Source of the DNA: Flavobacteriaceae bacterium F08102
GTDB taxonomy: Bacteria > Bacteroidota > Bacteroidia > Flavobacteriales > Flavobacteriaceae
Direction of reading: 5' to 3'
Length of the DNA stretch: 64,000 bases
NCBI GenBank assembly: GCA_023015935.1
Contig: JALKAY010000001.1
Span: 682,874 to 746,873 of the forward strand
Below are positions 16,967 through 26,723 of this stretch, piece after piece; positions within the stretch are counted from its first letter, which is position 1, and each line of letters begins with the position of its first letter. The translations under genes and the position numbers were made by a program. A model generated the notes under the pieces. The model saw only the letters and a list, made by a program, of their open reading frames with translations. It was not told where the DNA came from and did not search any database.

Positions 16967-17865
16967 TGCGTCTTAGTTTTGGTGAGCTGACAGAGGGTAT
17001 ATAGCTTAAACAAATCAAAACCTATTAAGGTTGGGAATTTCGAACGCAAATTTGCATTAATTAGGGGTTTACATATTTGATAGATAAAAAGATAGGTCCT
17101 AACGAGTCTGAGTTTTTTTAGTTTGAGATATACGGCGAGGTGTTTGAGTTGTGATGGTCCTAATTTATTTGTTGTGAAAAGTTTATAGCCATTGGTAATA
17201 GCACTTTTCGTTTTTTGCATAAATTCATCAGCGTTATCAAGCCCTTCATGGATAACCGTGTTTTCAATATGGTGTATTTTGAGGTTTTTATCGCGTATTT
17301 TTTTGGCAAATAGGGTGTCTTCAAGCCCATATTTGGTAAGAGTTTCGTCAAACATAATTTCCATAAAGGTTGGTTTGTAGATTACAAAATTGGCAGAAAA
17401 AAACAAACGGTAGGCTTGTTCTTTTCGAACCTGTAATGGGTGTTGTTCCCTATGCCGACCGTATTTCCAACGTAAAACTTTTGATGCGGTGGGTTTTTTT
17501 TCTTGGTAAGAAATTCCTCCACAAATGACCATATGGGTGTTTTTTTTAATTTCGGTTATATATCGATCTATAAATATTTCATTGTTTGGAAGGCAATCTG
17601 CATCAATAAATAAGAGCCAGTCAAACTGTGCTTTTGTTGCTAATAAATTTCTTATTTTGCTCCTTCCTATATTTTTCGATAGTTTGAGAAGTCGCGTATG
17701 GAGAAGATTTTTTATTTCATTTTCGAATGCTAACATTGGGCGATTGGAAGCATCGTCAATACACAAAATTTCGAAGGGAATCGTTGCGTGTATTAATTGC
17801 TTATGTAGGCCGGTGATTAAGGGATAGGCATTATAATTAAATACAGGTATGAGAACAGAGAGCAT
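16963..17865 (-). CDS. Glycosyltransferase, family 2 (GT-A)
   Basis: GT-A glycosyltransferase of 300 residues that transfers a sugar from a nucleotide donor. The N-terminus MLSVLIPVFNYNAYPL is typical, and CIDDAS near residue 36 and the DxD metal motif as FIDADCLP near 92 are both present. The likely catalytic acidic region follows with KYGLEDTLFAKKIR near 177. The C-terminal third is basic and helical. It begins 1 bp after the end of ftsE on the same strand, so it is co-transcribed with it. Linkage to ftsE may only be shared transcription. Confidence 0.9.
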   Translation of the reverse strand: MLSVLIPVFNYNAYPLITGLHKQLIHATIPFEILCIDDASNRPMLAFENEIKNLLHTRLLKLSKNIGRSKIRNLLATKAQFDWLLFIDADCLPNNEIFIDRYITEIKKNTHMVICGGISYQEKKPTASKVLRWKYGRHREQHPLQVRKEQAYRLFFSANFVIYKPTFMEIMFDETLTKYGLEDTLFAKKIRDKNLKIHHIENTVIHEGLDNADEFMQKTKSAITNGYKLFTTNKLGPSQLKHLAVYLKLKKLRLVRTYLFIYQICKPLINANLRSKFPTLIGFDLFKLYTLCQLTKTKTH

Positions 17866-17866
17866 A

Positions 17867-18538
17867 TTAAACTACCTCATAGACTTTTTCGCCATCACAT
17901 TTGATGGTTTTATGAGGATATTTTAAAATTAAGGCATAATCATGGGTTGCCATTAAGATTGTTTTGCCACTTTTATTAATTTGTTCTAAAACACTCATAA
18001 CTTCCAAGGACGTTTTGGGATCTAGGTTTCCAGTGGGTTCGTCTGCCAGAATTAATTCGGGATCGTTGAGTAAGGCGCGTGCTATTGCTACACGTTGTTG
18101 TTCACCACCTGAGATCTGATAAGGCATTTTAAAGCCTTTTGTTTTCATCCCCACTTTTTCGAGAACTTCATCGATTTTAGCTGCAATTTTTGTTTTGTCG
18201 GTCCAGCCTGTTGCTTTTAGTACAAATAAAAGGTTGTCGTTAATATTTCGATCATTTAGTAATTTAAAATCCTGAAATACTATCCCTAATTTTCTTCGCA
18301 AATAAGGGATGTCTTTCTCGCGTAATTTTTTTAAGTCAAAATCAACAATATGTCCTTCCCCACTCTGCAGTGGTAAATCTCCATAAAGGGTTTTCATCAA
18401 GCTACTCTTTCCACTACCTGTTTTCCCAATAAGGTACATGAAATCGCCTTTATAAATATCGAGTGTGATACCCGAAAGGACCAGATTTTCTTCTTGAAAA
18501 ATAGAAGCGTCTTTGAGATGTAAAATAGGTGTTGACAT
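17867..18538 (-). CDS. ftsE: Cell division ATP-binding protein FtsE
   Basis: ABC ATPase that with FtsX controls peptidoglycan hydrolases at the septum. The 223 residues show Walker [10 protein letters not shown] near residue 37, Q-loop FQDFKLL, the ABC signature SGGEQQR near 144, and Walker [13 protein letters not shown] near 160. The Q-loop/signature spacing and short length fit FtsE/LolD-type ATPases. No ftsX lies next to it, as is common in flavobacteria. TAAATTTG ends 20 nt before the start. A LolD-like assignment is the main alternative. Confidence 0.85.
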   Translation of the reverse strand: MSTPILHLKDASIFQEENLVLSGITLDIYKGDFMYLIGKTGSGKSSLMKTLYGDLPLQSGEGHIVDFDLKKLREKDIPYLRRKLGIVFQDFKLLNDRNINDNLLFVLKATGWTDKTKIAAKIDEVLEKVGMKTKGFKMPYQISGGEQQRVAIARALLNDPELILADEPTGNLDPKTSLEVMSVLEQINKSGKTILMATHDYALILKYPHKTIKCDGEKVYEVV

Positions 18539-18925
18539 ACGTTTACGAGTTTGTTAGGCAAATTTACATTTTAAGAATTAATAATTAGAGCAATAGGGCG
18601 TAAAATTAGAAATACTGAAAAAATGAAAAAATGAAGGTGAATTTGGTCTGATTTATGTGTGGGTAACTTAGTTCTTAACAAAAAGTTAATTTAATTAACA
18701 ATTATACAATTTCAATTGAATCTGGCGTTGTTTAAGTTAAGTATGTCTATTTTTGATATAAAACTGATTTAGATCTTTTCGCTTGTTGAAAAAGTTATTT
18801 TTTGTTCATTAAGCGTCTTTTTTATTCTTCAACTAGGCAGTGCAAAAAAAGATATTTTTTGAGAAAAAATGAGTTATTTTCGCATAAACACAATGAGATT
18901 AAACCAGTTCATAAAATATACCTCC
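18539..18925. other. Intergenic region between divergent ftsE and the TPR gene
   Basis: 387 bp, AT-rich, with the ftsE promoter at the left and a near-match TATTTTCG at 18875-18882 that could drive the TPR gene. No gene, RNA or long repeat is recognised in it. Confidence 0.4.
18559..18566 (-). promoter_or_regulatory. Promoter -7 box of ftsE-GT2
   Basis: TAAATTTG on the minus strand, 20 nt before the ftsE ATG. The nearest TTG upstream is 24 nt away, slightly beyond the usual spacing. Confidence 0.45.
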
Positions 18926-21900
18926 ATGAAGAAACCTTATTTTAGTACGCTATTTCTCCTGTTTTTATTGGTTTCCTTGCATGCATTTGCTCAGAAAACA
19001 GCCATTTATACGGACGATTTGAGGGAGTACAATCACGCGGTTGCTCTGTATAAAAACAGGGATTTTGTTGCTGCGCAGTATTTGTTTAGTAATTTAAAGG
19101 ATCAATTTGAACGGGGGTCTGAAAAAAGGGCCAATTGTGCTTATTATGAAGCGTTTTCAGCTATTCGGTTAGGCGAACCTCAAGGGGATGAGATGATGCG
19201 TGAATTTGTGGAACGATATCCCACAAGTACCAAACAAAATACCGCTTTTTTAGAGGTGGGTGATTATTATTTTAAAAATGGTAAGTATGCCTATGCCTTA
19301 AAATGGTATAATCGTGTAGAAACACGGAACTTATCTTGGGTGCAGGAAGAAGAATTTAATTTCAAATATGCCTATGGGCTTTTTGTTGTAAAGAGTTATC
19401 CAAAAGCGAAGGAGTATTTTCAAAAGTTACTCACATCTCCGGAGTATGGTGCTCAAGCTAAATACTATTATGGTTTTATTGCCTATCAGGATGATGATTA
19501 CGATAATGCAGATCGTTATTTAAGTGAGGTGGCAGATGATAAGTCTTTAGGAAGAGATGTGCCATACTATATGGCGAATATTAAATTTAAGTCAGGTCAA
19601 TTTGAGGAGGCTATTGAGATTGCTGAACCATTTTTAGATAAAGCAAATCGCACACAACATTCGGAGGTGTCTAAAATTATAGGAGAAAGTTATTTTAACC
19701 TCAATAAATTTGCAGAAGCGATTCCACATTTACAAAATTATAAAGGGAAAAAAGGGCGGTGGAATAATACTGATTATTACCTTCTTGGCTATGCTCATTA
19801 TATGCAAAAAGATTATAAAAGTGCCATTGCTAATTTTAATAAAATCATTGGTGGGGATAATGCGGTTTCGCAGAATGCGTATTATCATTTGGCGGAATGT
19901 TATTTAAAAACAGACCTAAAAACTGAAGCTTTAAATGCGTTTAGAAATGCTTCACAGATGGATTTTAATCCGAAAGTAAAGGAGGATGCATGGCTTAATT
20001 ATGCTAAATTGAGTTATGAAATTGGAAATCCATACAAAAGTGTTCCGTCGGTTTTGCAAGAATTTTTAGCAGCCTACCCTAAATCTGAAGCAGCTGCAGA
20101 AATTGAAGATTTGTTAATTAGTGCTTATATAACATCAAATGATTTTCAAGGAGCTTTGGAAGCCTTAAAAGGAAAAAAAGCGTCCGCATATTTAGATTTA
20201 TATCAAAAGGTATCACTGTATAGGGGGTTGCAATTGTACAATGATGGAAATATAGATGAAGCTATTGCTAATTTTAATAATGCCATTGAATTGCCAAGAG
20301 ACCCATCAACAACAGCAAGAGCCGTTTTTTGGAAAGCGGAATCGGCCTATCGAAAAAATAATTTTCAGCAGGCTTTAGAAGGGTATGAAAAGTTTGATAA
20401 AATGTCAAAATCAGATACCCTGGCAGAAATTGAGGATATAGATTACAATATGGCTTATGCGTATTTTAAGCTTAAAGATTACAATCGAGCAGGTGATTTA
20501 TTTCAAGCCTATATCGACACAAGTCCAGAACAATCTGATAAACGCAACGATAGTTATTTGAGATTAGGGGATGCATTTTTCGTTTCTAGTAATTACAACA
20601 AGGCTATATCGGCCTATAATCATGTCATTCGTGAAAAGGGAATTGACATTGATTATGCACATTATCAACGTGCGATGAGTTATGGGTTTATAAGTAGAAA
20701 TGCCGATAAAATTGATGATTTAGAGGCTTTTTTAAAGGCGTATCCACGTTCTAACTTACGAGATGATGCGTACTATGAATTGGGTAATTCGTATGTAATA
20801 GCTAATCAAAATGAGGCAGCATTAAAAACCTATGATTTGCTACTTGCGAATCACAAGCGAAGTTCTTATGTACCAAAAGCTCTTCTAAAAAAAGGCTTAA
20901 TATATTATAATATCGAAAAAGACAATAATGCTTTAGATACCTATCGTCGTATTGTAAATGAGTTCCCAAATACAGAAGAAGCGAAACAAGCGGTGTCGAA
21001 TGCACGTCAAATTTATGTTGATTTAGGAAGGGTTGACGAATATGCAGATTGGGTTAAAAACGTTGATTTTATTAATGTAACTGATGCAGATTTAGATAAT
21101 GATATGTACGAATCCGCTGAAAAGCAATACCTGTTAAATAATAGAAAAAAGGCTATTCCTGCATTTCGAAAATACCTTGACCGATTGCCAAATGGACTGC
21201 ATGCCTTACAAGCGAATTTTTATTTGGCTGAATGTTTGTACTCAGAAAAAGAACTAGCGGCTTCAGAGACCTATTATCTCAACGTTATAAATCAGGAACG
21301 TAATGAATTTACTGAACAGGCTTTGGCGCGATTGTCACAAGTTTATTTAGAGGCAGATATGTGGATGAAAGCCATGCCTATTTTAGAGCGTTTAGAGGAG
21401 CAAGCAGATTTTCCACAGAACATCACTTTTGCACAAAGTAATTTAATGAAAGGATATTATGCACAAGAAAATTATGTGGATGCTGTACGTTATGCCGAAA
21501 AGGTTTTAGAGCGTCCAAAACTTGAAAAACGTATTCAATCGGATGCTAAAATTATTATTGCTCGTTCTGCTTTTAAAACGGGAGATGAATCAAAAGCAAG
21601 GGCGGCCTATGCAGAGGTGCAAAAAATTGCTACAGGAGAAATTAAAGCAGAAACCTTGTATTATGAAGCCTATTTTAAACATCAAGACGAAGATTTTGAG
21701 GCGTCAAATAAAGTCTTACAAACCTTAGTTGCAGATTATTCGGCATATAAATACTATGGTTCAAAAGGTTTGATTATTATGGCAAAGAATTTTTATGCCT
21801 TGGGTGATGCTTATCAAGCCAGTTATATATTAGAAAGTGTCATAAAGAATTTTAAAGAATTTAAAGATGTAGTGGAAGAGGCGCGAAGTGAATTACAAAA

Positions 21901-21955
21901 GGTCAAAGCAAATGAAGCAAAAACCAATGAATCAGTTAATCCCGATGGAAATTAG
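18926..21955 (+). CDS. Large exported TPR-repeat protein
   Basis: 1009-residue protein with a signal peptide (MKKPYFSTLFLLFLL, AFAQ cleavage site near residue 23) followed by tetratricopeptide repeats along nearly its full length. The repeats carry recurring Ala/Tyr/Phe positions and motifs such as YYFKNGKYAYALKWYNRV and AEAIPHLQNY. I use the ATG at 18926 because it opens the signal peptide; the frame starts 57 bp earlier. It ends 1 bp before the beta-barrel gene. It is probably a periplasmic scaffold for an outer-membrane assembly; the partner is inferred to be the downstream product. Confidence 0.87.
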   Translation: MKKPYFSTLFLLFLLVSLHAFAQKTAIYTDDLREYNHAVALYKNRDFVAAQYLFSNLKDQFERGSEKRANCAYYEAFSAIRLGEPQGDEMMREFVERYPTSTKQNTAFLEVGDYYFKNGKYAYALKWYNRVETRNLSWVQEEEFNFKYAYGLFVVKSYPKAKEYFQKLLTSPEYGAQAKYYYGFIAYQDDDYDNADRYLSEVADDKSLGRDVPYYMANIKFKSGQFEEAIEIAEPFLDKANRTQHSEVSKIIGESYFNLNKFAEAIPHLQNYKGKKGRWNNTDYYLLGYAHYMQKDYKSAIANFNKIIGGDNAVSQNAYYHLAECYLKTDLKTEALNAFRNASQMDFNPKVKEDAWLNYAKLSYEIGNPYKSVPSVLQEFLAAYPKSEAAAEIEDLLISAYITSNDFQGALEALKGKKASAYLDLYQKVSLYRGLQLYNDGNIDEAIANFNNAIELPRDPSTTARAVFWKAESAYRKNNFQQALEGYEKFDKMSKSDTLAEIEDIDYNMAYAYFKLKDYNRAGDLFQAYIDTSPEQSDKRNDSYLRLGDAFFVSSNYNKAISAYNHVIREKGIDIDYAHYQRAMSYGFISRNADKIDDLEAFLKAYPRSNLRDDAYYELGNSYVIANQNEAALKTYDLLLANHKRSSYVPKALLKKGLIYYNIEKDNNALDTYRRIVNEFPNTEEAKQAVSNARQIYVDLGRVDEYADWVKNVDFINVTDADLDNDMYESAEKQYLLNNRKKAIPAFRKYLDRLPNGLHALQANFYLAECLYSEKELAASETYYLNVINQERNEFTEQALARLSQVYLEADMWMKAMPILERLEEQADFPQNITFAQSNLMKGYYAQENYVDAVRYAEKVLERPKLEKRIQSDAKIIIARSAFKTGDESKARAAYAEVQKIATGEIKAETLYYEAYFKHQDEDFEASNKVLQTLVADYSAYKYYGSKGLIIMAKNFYALGDAYQASYILESVIKNFKEFKDVVEEARSELQKVKANEAKTNESVNPDGN

Positions 21956-21956
21956 T

Positions 21957-23702
21957 ATGATAAAGATGAGAAATAATTTAGTCCTTTTTTCATTACTCTT
22001 GGTTTCTGGATGGATGATGGGGCAGGACAAAAGTAAGGACACTATTGGTACAGAGGTGATCAATGTCGTAAAATCTTATACCCCTACAGTGTCGGATGCC
22101 TTTAAAATCAAAACGGCACCAGTGGTTGATGCCAGAAGTATTAGCTCAAAAAAACGAATTGAATATTCAATTTTTTCTGCGCCGGTGGCTTCAACGTTTA
22201 CTCCAGATAAAGGAAAGGCAAAAATTTTAAGAATAAATCCGAGTCCAACAGTCTATGAAAATTACGTTTCTGCTGGTTTTGGGAATTTTTCTACACCTGT
22301 TGGAGAGTTGTTTTTACACAGTAATAGCACTCGGTATAATGACTTTGGTATGTTTTTTAATTATCAATCATCCGTTGGAGGGGTAAAAGATGTTGTGTTA
22401 AATGATGACTATATGGATACGCGTCTCGATTTGTATTACAAACAGGAAAATCGCGACTTTGAATGGCAGTTAAATGCTGGTGGACATCTTCAGAATTATA
22501 ATTGGTATGGTTTGTCTGATCAAATTAATTATACCCAACCCGTGGTTGCGAGTATTGATGAAAAACAAAAATACAGCGCCTTTTATGCGGGTGGAAAAAT
22601 AGATTATTTTGATTCGTTTTTTACGGGTGGAAATGTGAAAACATTTCGTTTCTCAGATCGTTATAAAAGTGCTGAAATATACTTCTTAGCGAAACCTAAG
22701 TTTGAAATTCCAATTGCATCTGAATATATTACGACAGATACGCGATTAGAATTCTTAAAAGGACGATTTGAGCAAAATTATGAACGAAGTGACAAGATTA
22801 ATTATACCTTTTTTACAGTGGGATTTAGTCCAAGTTTGGAAATTCTACGAGACAACCTTACCATTAATTTAGGGGTTGATTTGCTGTATAGTACGGGGAG
22901 TGGAGATACGAATGATAATAAAGGATATTATTATCCAAACGTTACCGCTTCATACAAGTTAATTGATCAAGTTCTAACCGTTTATACGGGAGTAACGGGG
23001 GGATTACATCATAATTCATATCGCGGATTTGCCGAAGAAAACCCATATGTTTCTCCAAGTTTAGAAATGAAGCGTACCGACGAGCAGTACAATGCTTTTT
23101 TAGGTCTTAAAGGTAAATTAGCTTCCAATATCAGTTATAATTTTATAGGATCCTATAAAAATGAAAAGGATAAGCCCTTGTATAAATTGAACCCATCATT
23201 AACCGATGGCTCTGAAATTGTGGACCTAGGATATAGGATGGGAAATTCATTTGAAGTAGTTTATGATACGATTAAAACGATTGGCATTTTTGGTGAGGTG
23301 CGAATAGATTTTTCAAAAGAGTTGAAATTTGGAGGGAATGTTTCCGTCCAAACCTATGAAACTTCAAGCCAAGAAGAGGCATGGAATTTGCCAAACTTAA
23401 AAATCACAGGCTTTGCAAACTATACAAATGATAATTGGTTTGCCGGTGCAGATATATTTTATGTAGGAAATAGAAAGGATGAGTTTATAATGGACTCACA
23501 GAATGCTCCATTTACACGGTCTCAGATTACCGTAGGAGATTATATTGATTTAAATCTTCATGGAGGATATCAATTAACAACTAAATTATCAGTTTTTGCA
23601 AAGGTTAACAATATTTTAAGTACGAGTTACGAAAAATATAGTAACTTTAGAGTTCAGGGCTTACAAGCCTTAGGAGGTTTGACCTATAAATTTGATTTTT
23701 AA
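21957..23702 (+). CDS. Outer-membrane beta-barrel protein (TonB-receptor-like, no plug)
   Basis: 581-residue exported protein with a signal peptide (NNLVLFSLLLVSGWMMGQ) and a C-terminal beta-barrel rich in alternating aromatic strands. It ends in the aromatic motif LTYKFDF typical of outer-membrane barrels, with KVNNILSTSYEKYSNF just before it as in TonB-dependent receptors. It lacks a recognisable 150-residue plug and a carboxypeptidase-like N-terminal domain. A conserved-looking segment VINVVKSYTPTVSDAFK follows the signal. The start could be the ATG at 21957 or 21966. It is co-transcribed with the TPR protein. The substrate is unknown. Confidence 0.82.
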   Translation: MIKMRNNLVLFSLLLVSGWMMGQDKSKDTIGTEVINVVKSYTPTVSDAFKIKTAPVVDARSISSKKRIEYSIFSAPVASTFTPDKGKAKILRINPSPTVYENYVSAGFGNFSTPVGELFLHSNSTRYNDFGMFFNYQSSVGGVKDVVLNDDYMDTRLDLYYKQENRDFEWQLNAGGHLQNYNWYGLSDQINYTQPVVASIDEKQKYSAFYAGGKIDYFDSFFTGGNVKTFRFSDRYKSAEIYFLAKPKFEIPIASEYITTDTRLEFLKGRFEQNYERSDKINYTFFTVGFSPSLEILRDNLTINLGVDLLYSTGSGDTNDNKGYYYPNVTASYKLIDQVLTVYTGVTGGLHHNSYRGFAEENPYVSPSLEMKRTDEQYNAFLGLKGKLASNISYNFIGSYKNEKDKPLYKLNPSLTDGSEIVDLGYRMGNSFEVVYDTIKTIGIFGEVRIDFSKELKFGGNVSVQTYETSSQEEAWNLPNLKITGFANYTNDNWFAGADIFYVGNRKDEFIMDSQNAPFTRSQITVGDYIDLNLHGGYQLTTKLSVFAKVNNILSTSYEKYSNFRVQGLQALGGLTYKFDF

Positions 23703-23719
23703 AAATAACAGTATAAATA

Positions 23720-23805
23720 CAACCTTAAGAGCGGAGTTAAGTTTCCCTATTACTTAATTGTATGACTCCCTTTTTTACTTAACTCTGCTCTTTAGTTATA
23801 AGGTT
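23720..23805. terminator. Long inverted repeat between convergent genes
   Basis: A 16-bp arm (23726-23741) pairs with 23777-23792 with one G-T position, with AACCTTA/TAAGGTT as outer arms. The 35-nt loop includes a run of six T. It lies between two convergent genes and probably acts as a bidirectional terminator. Confidence 0.6.
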
Positions 23806-25297
23806 AATTTTTAATCAGTTTGAAAACGGCTTGTTCTCCATTTTCTCCCAATATTTTTAAGAAGTACAATCCAGAAGCATATTGGCTCAAATCAATATTA
23901 GCTATTGTTCCATTAATTATTTGAAGATTTTGTCCATAACAATTACTAAAAAAAAGTCCTTTTATAGGAATTGATCCATGATTTTCAATACGGACTGCGT
24001 TATGCGTAGGATTTGGAAAAATTTTTAAAATTCGTTTGAAAGAATCGTCGTTTTGTGATAATGTGGGTTTGAATTTTCGTTTAATTAAATCCCACAATTC
24101 GTCACGGTTTCCATCGTAATTTAATGCCCAAATTCCTACTCCACCAATTCCATTATTCAGTGCTAAATCATATTTCAGACTGAGGCTTTGCGGATTATCA
24201 GCCCATACTTGGTGCCAAGTAGGATTTTGCCATGCGTAATAAGGCGTTTCTGAATTACGATCCCAAGTATAGCCACCATGCGTAATGGCTTCTACTGCGG
24301 TGGTTCTATAAAATGTAGACTCTACATATTCTGTCACTGTTGCTCCAGCATTTCCGGTGCTTGTTTTCCATTCTTTACCGTAATAGGGTACACCTAAGAT
24401 TATTTTTTGCGGATGATGAGCAATGGCAACAGCATAATCATCACGTAGGCTTTTGGTTACGCTGATTCCTCCTGAAGGATGGACTAAGGGTGAAACGGCG
24501 CCTGTTATTGTACTCCATGCTCCATTGTAGTCATAGGCCATTATGAGCAGGTGGTCAACAGAAGCCGCTAAGTCGTTAAATTTCCAGCCTGACCAATTCA
24601 CTGCTGGACTGTCAAAAGACACTTCTTTTCCAGGAAGGTTGAGGTGTATATAGTTGGTTAAATCTGACATAAAGGAATTTAGTAAATCTCCCCGATCAGA
24701 TGGATCAATTCCTTCGAAATCAATATTTACACCGTCTAATTGATAATTGCTTATCGTGTTTTTAATAGTGGCAAATAAGGTGTTTTTTGAGGTCGTATTT
24801 GTCAACAATGTGTGAATTGTGGTGGCGTTAAAATTAGTGACCATCATGATAATTTTAGTAGATTTTTGATGGGCTGCATTAATGATATCGGTCCATGGCC
24901 ACCCTAGTGGAGGGGTTAAGTTTCCGGAGTCAGAAGTTTCAAAATTAAAGATCGCAATGTGGCTAAGTAAATCGTAATGGAGATTTTCTGCTCCTCCAGA
25001 TGCATATTCCCAATAGGGTAAAAAACCAAAAACAACATGAGATAACGTATTAAGCTGTTTGTTTTGAATTGGTATAATGTCCATTGTTTGACTTTTAAAT
25101 TGGGCATCTTTTTTATCTATGGACCCAAATTCAATCAGATGTTGCTCGTGAATGCCAAGGCGATGGGCTTCTTGTGCAAAACACAGCTGAGAAATGAGCA
25201 GAAGAATGCATTGTGCTTTTTGAAAGGTGGAAATTTCAATCACGTTAGCTAAATTTTGAAGTCTAAGGTACAAAAAATGCGGTATCACTAAGATCAT
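23804..25297 (-). CDS. GH18 chitinase-like protein with T9SS sorting domain
   Basis: Secreted glycoside hydrolase family 18 protein, 497 residues. The catalytic DxxDxDxE motif is intact as DGVNIDFEG near residue 187, with Glu as acid/base. LLIMAYDYNG near 250 and WALNYDG near 385 complete the GH18 barrel. The last 75 residues form a type A T9SS sorting domain (KIFPNPTHNAVRIE, then IDLSQYASGLYFLKI), so export is by the type IX system. The long N-terminus (to AQ near residue 42) is a signal peptide with extra residues; a GTG at 25243 may be the real start. The ATG at 25297 overlaps the upstream gene by 4 bp. Chitin as substrate is inferred. Confidence 0.9.
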   Translation of the reverse strand: MILVIPHFLYLRLQNLANVIEISTFQKAQCILLLISQLCFAQEAHRLGIHEQHLIEFGSIDKKDAQFKSQTMDIIPIQNKQLNTLSHVVFGFLPYWEYASGGAENLHYDLLSHIAIFNFETSDSGNLTPPLGWPWTDIINAAHQKSTKIIMMVTNFNATTIHTLLTNTTSKNTLFATIKNTISNYQLDGVNIDFEGIDPSDRGDLLNSFMSDLTNYIHLNLPGKEVSFDSPAVNWSGWKFNDLAASVDHLLIMAYDYNGAWSTITGAVSPLVHPSGGISVTKSLRDDYAVAIAHHPQKIILGVPYYGKEWKTSTGNAGATVTEYVESTFYRTTAVEAITHGGYTWDRNSETPYYAWQNPTWHQVWADNPQSLSLKYDLALNNGIGGVGIWALNYDGNRDELWDLIKRKFKPTLSQNDDSFKRILKIFPNPTHNAVRIENHGSIPIKGLFFSNCYGQNLQIINGTIANIDLSQYASGLYFLKILGENGEQAVFKLIKN

Positions 25298-25665
25298 CTC
25301 CGTCTAATGAGTAAATAGGTTTCATTTTCTAAAGGTAAATAGCCTTGGTCATACACGAAAAAATATGTGTGCTTAGATTGGGTGGTATAGATGGAGGTGA
25401 AATAGTTGAAATCGAAATTAAAAGTTATGAGTGTGCTGCGTGTTACTTTCGTTTTCCCTGTGGGATTTAAATCTTTTAAAATTTTATAGTTTCTACGTAA
25501 ACGGTTGTTCGTGTTTCGAATGAGTTTTTTAGCTTCTCGATTTAATGTATTATTAAATGCATTGCGGCAGTAATCTGAGCAGAATTTTTTATCCTCCCTT
25601 CCTCTAATTTTTACCCCACATTTTAAACAAGTTTTTTGCAAATCTTTCAACTTTAGATACGACAC
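25294..25665 (-). CDS. Small zinc-ribbon protein of unknown function
   Basis: 123-residue protein starting at a GTG at 25665. The N-terminus has a treble-clef or zinc-ribbon pattern, CLKCGVKI then KKFCSDYCRNAFNN, where four cysteines could bind zinc. The middle is very basic (KKLIRNTNNRLRRNYK), which suggests nucleic-acid contact. The C-terminal part is beta-rich and ends LLIRRR. It resembles common uncharacterised flavobacterial proteins. It overlaps the GH18 start by ATGA, so the two are coupled although no functional tie is obvious. Confidence 0.7.
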   Translation of the reverse strand: MSYLKLKDLQKTCLKCGVKIRGREDKKFCSDYCRNAFNNTLNREAKKLIRNTNNRLRRNYKILKDLNPTGKTKVTRSTLITFNFDFNYFTSIYTTQSKHTYFFVYDQGYLPLENETYLLIRRR

Positions 25666-25790
25666 AGGTAAAAATAAAGTGCTTGCCCGACTCTTCTAGG
25701 CATTCATTTATATTAATTTAACGTTGGTTTATTTTGTGCAGGTAAAGGGGTAATTCTTAGTGTCGATTTAGGCTTAGGAAAAATTAACCT

Positions 25791-26426
25791 TTAAAGTGAC
25801 TCAGCGATTAAAAGGGTATTGGTTTCATTGACTTTTTCCAAGAGTCTTGATTGGTACCTGTGTTGGTTTAGAAAATTAAGTATTGGTTCAAGGTGTTCAT
25901 CATCTTTGTGCTGGAGGGAAGCATTACATAAAATGACAGGAGCAGCACGAATGATATCTTGCCAAAAGGGAAGTCTTAAAAATGGTGAAGGGACTTTTGT
26001 ATCGATAAAAAGATCGATAATTACCAAATCAAATTTTGAGGTATTTAATTGCATAAAATTTCGTGCATCATCGCAATGAATTGTTAATTTGTCACTTTCG
26101 TGGATGTTGAATTCGTCACGTGCGATAGCGATGATCACGGGATCAATATCAACCGCTACAATGTGCTTTTGATAGTTAAAATCTTTGCGTAAGGTTTCAA
26201 TAACGCTTCCTCCTCCTAAGCCTAAAACTAAAACGTTTTGTACTGGAGAAAGATCAATTTCTTTTAAACCAATTTTTAATATTTTTTGTAGAGATCCATA
26301 TGAATAATTGGCATTTTTAGTGTTTAGCATCTTTTTTCCGTTGTACCAAGTAATCTCTAAAATACCGTTATATTTTGAAGTGATTTTCTGTCCTACGGGA
26401 TAAATATAGCTCAGCCATTTTTGCAT
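25791..26426 (-). CDS. Spermidine-synthase-like methyltransferase-fold protein
   Basis: 211-residue protein with a Rossmann methyltransferase fold resembling the C-terminal domain of spermidine synthase. The nucleotide-binding motif VLGLGGGSV is near residue 67, VDIDPVII near 93 and DLVIIDLF near 132, but the N-terminal beta-barrel of true SpeE is lacking. The aminopropyl or methyl acceptor is unknown. I chose the ATG at 26426 (MQKWLSYIYPV) because it lies 5 nt after a TACTTTTG box; a GTG two codons earlier is less likely. Transcript is probably leaderless. Confidence 0.8.
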   Translation of the reverse strand: MQKWLSYIYPVGQKITSKYNGILEITWYNGKKMLNTKNANYSYGSLQKILKIGLKEIDLSPVQNVLVLGLGGGSVIETLRKDFNYQKHIVAVDIDPVIIAIARDEFNIHESDKLTIHCDDARNFMQLNTSKFDLVIIDLFIDTKVPSPFLRLPFWQDIIRAAPVILCNASLQHKDDEHLEPILNFLNQHRYQSRLLEKVNETNTLLIAESL

Positions 26427-26431
26427 AAACA

Positions 26432-26439
26432 CAAAAGTA
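26432..26439 (-). promoter_or_regulatory. Promoter -7 box of the spermidine-synthase-like gene
   Basis: TACTTTTG on the minus strand, only 5 nt before the ATG. This supports the ATG at 26426 as start and a leaderless message. Confidence 0.5.
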
Positions 26440-26545
26440 ACCCATTCAAATTGAAAAAACGCTATTTTTTTTTACAAGCATTGATTTGTATTCAAATTAG
26501 GCTAAAGCGGATGGTTATTGAGGATTTAACCCGATTAGTTCCGAA

Positions 26546-26569
26546 TGTAAACGACTACAACCGTTTACA
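26546..26569. promoter_or_regulatory. Perfect 8-bp inverted repeat, possible operator
   Basis: TGTAAACG-actacaac-CGTTTACA lies midway between the divergent spermidine-synthase-like gene and ssb. The arm length and 8-bp spacer fit a dimeric regulator site. A partial half-site CGTTTACAAACG overlaps its right arm. The regulator is unknown. Confidence 0.4.
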
Positions 26570-26723
26570 AACGAAAGTAACTATTTATTAACCGAATAAA
26601 AGAAAGGGGGTGCTGTAGATTTGGGGTGTTGATTTTGGGAAAATCCTTGAGTTAGCATTTTTTTAAAAGTCCGCTGAAGTGGCGGCATGAATCTTAACTG
26701 TTTAACCATTTAAATTTATTATT

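Noticed and set aside
23720-23805. Long inverted repeat as an operator or mobile-element end
   Set aside because: It lies between two convergent genes with T runs in the loop and arms. A shared terminator is the simplest explanation.
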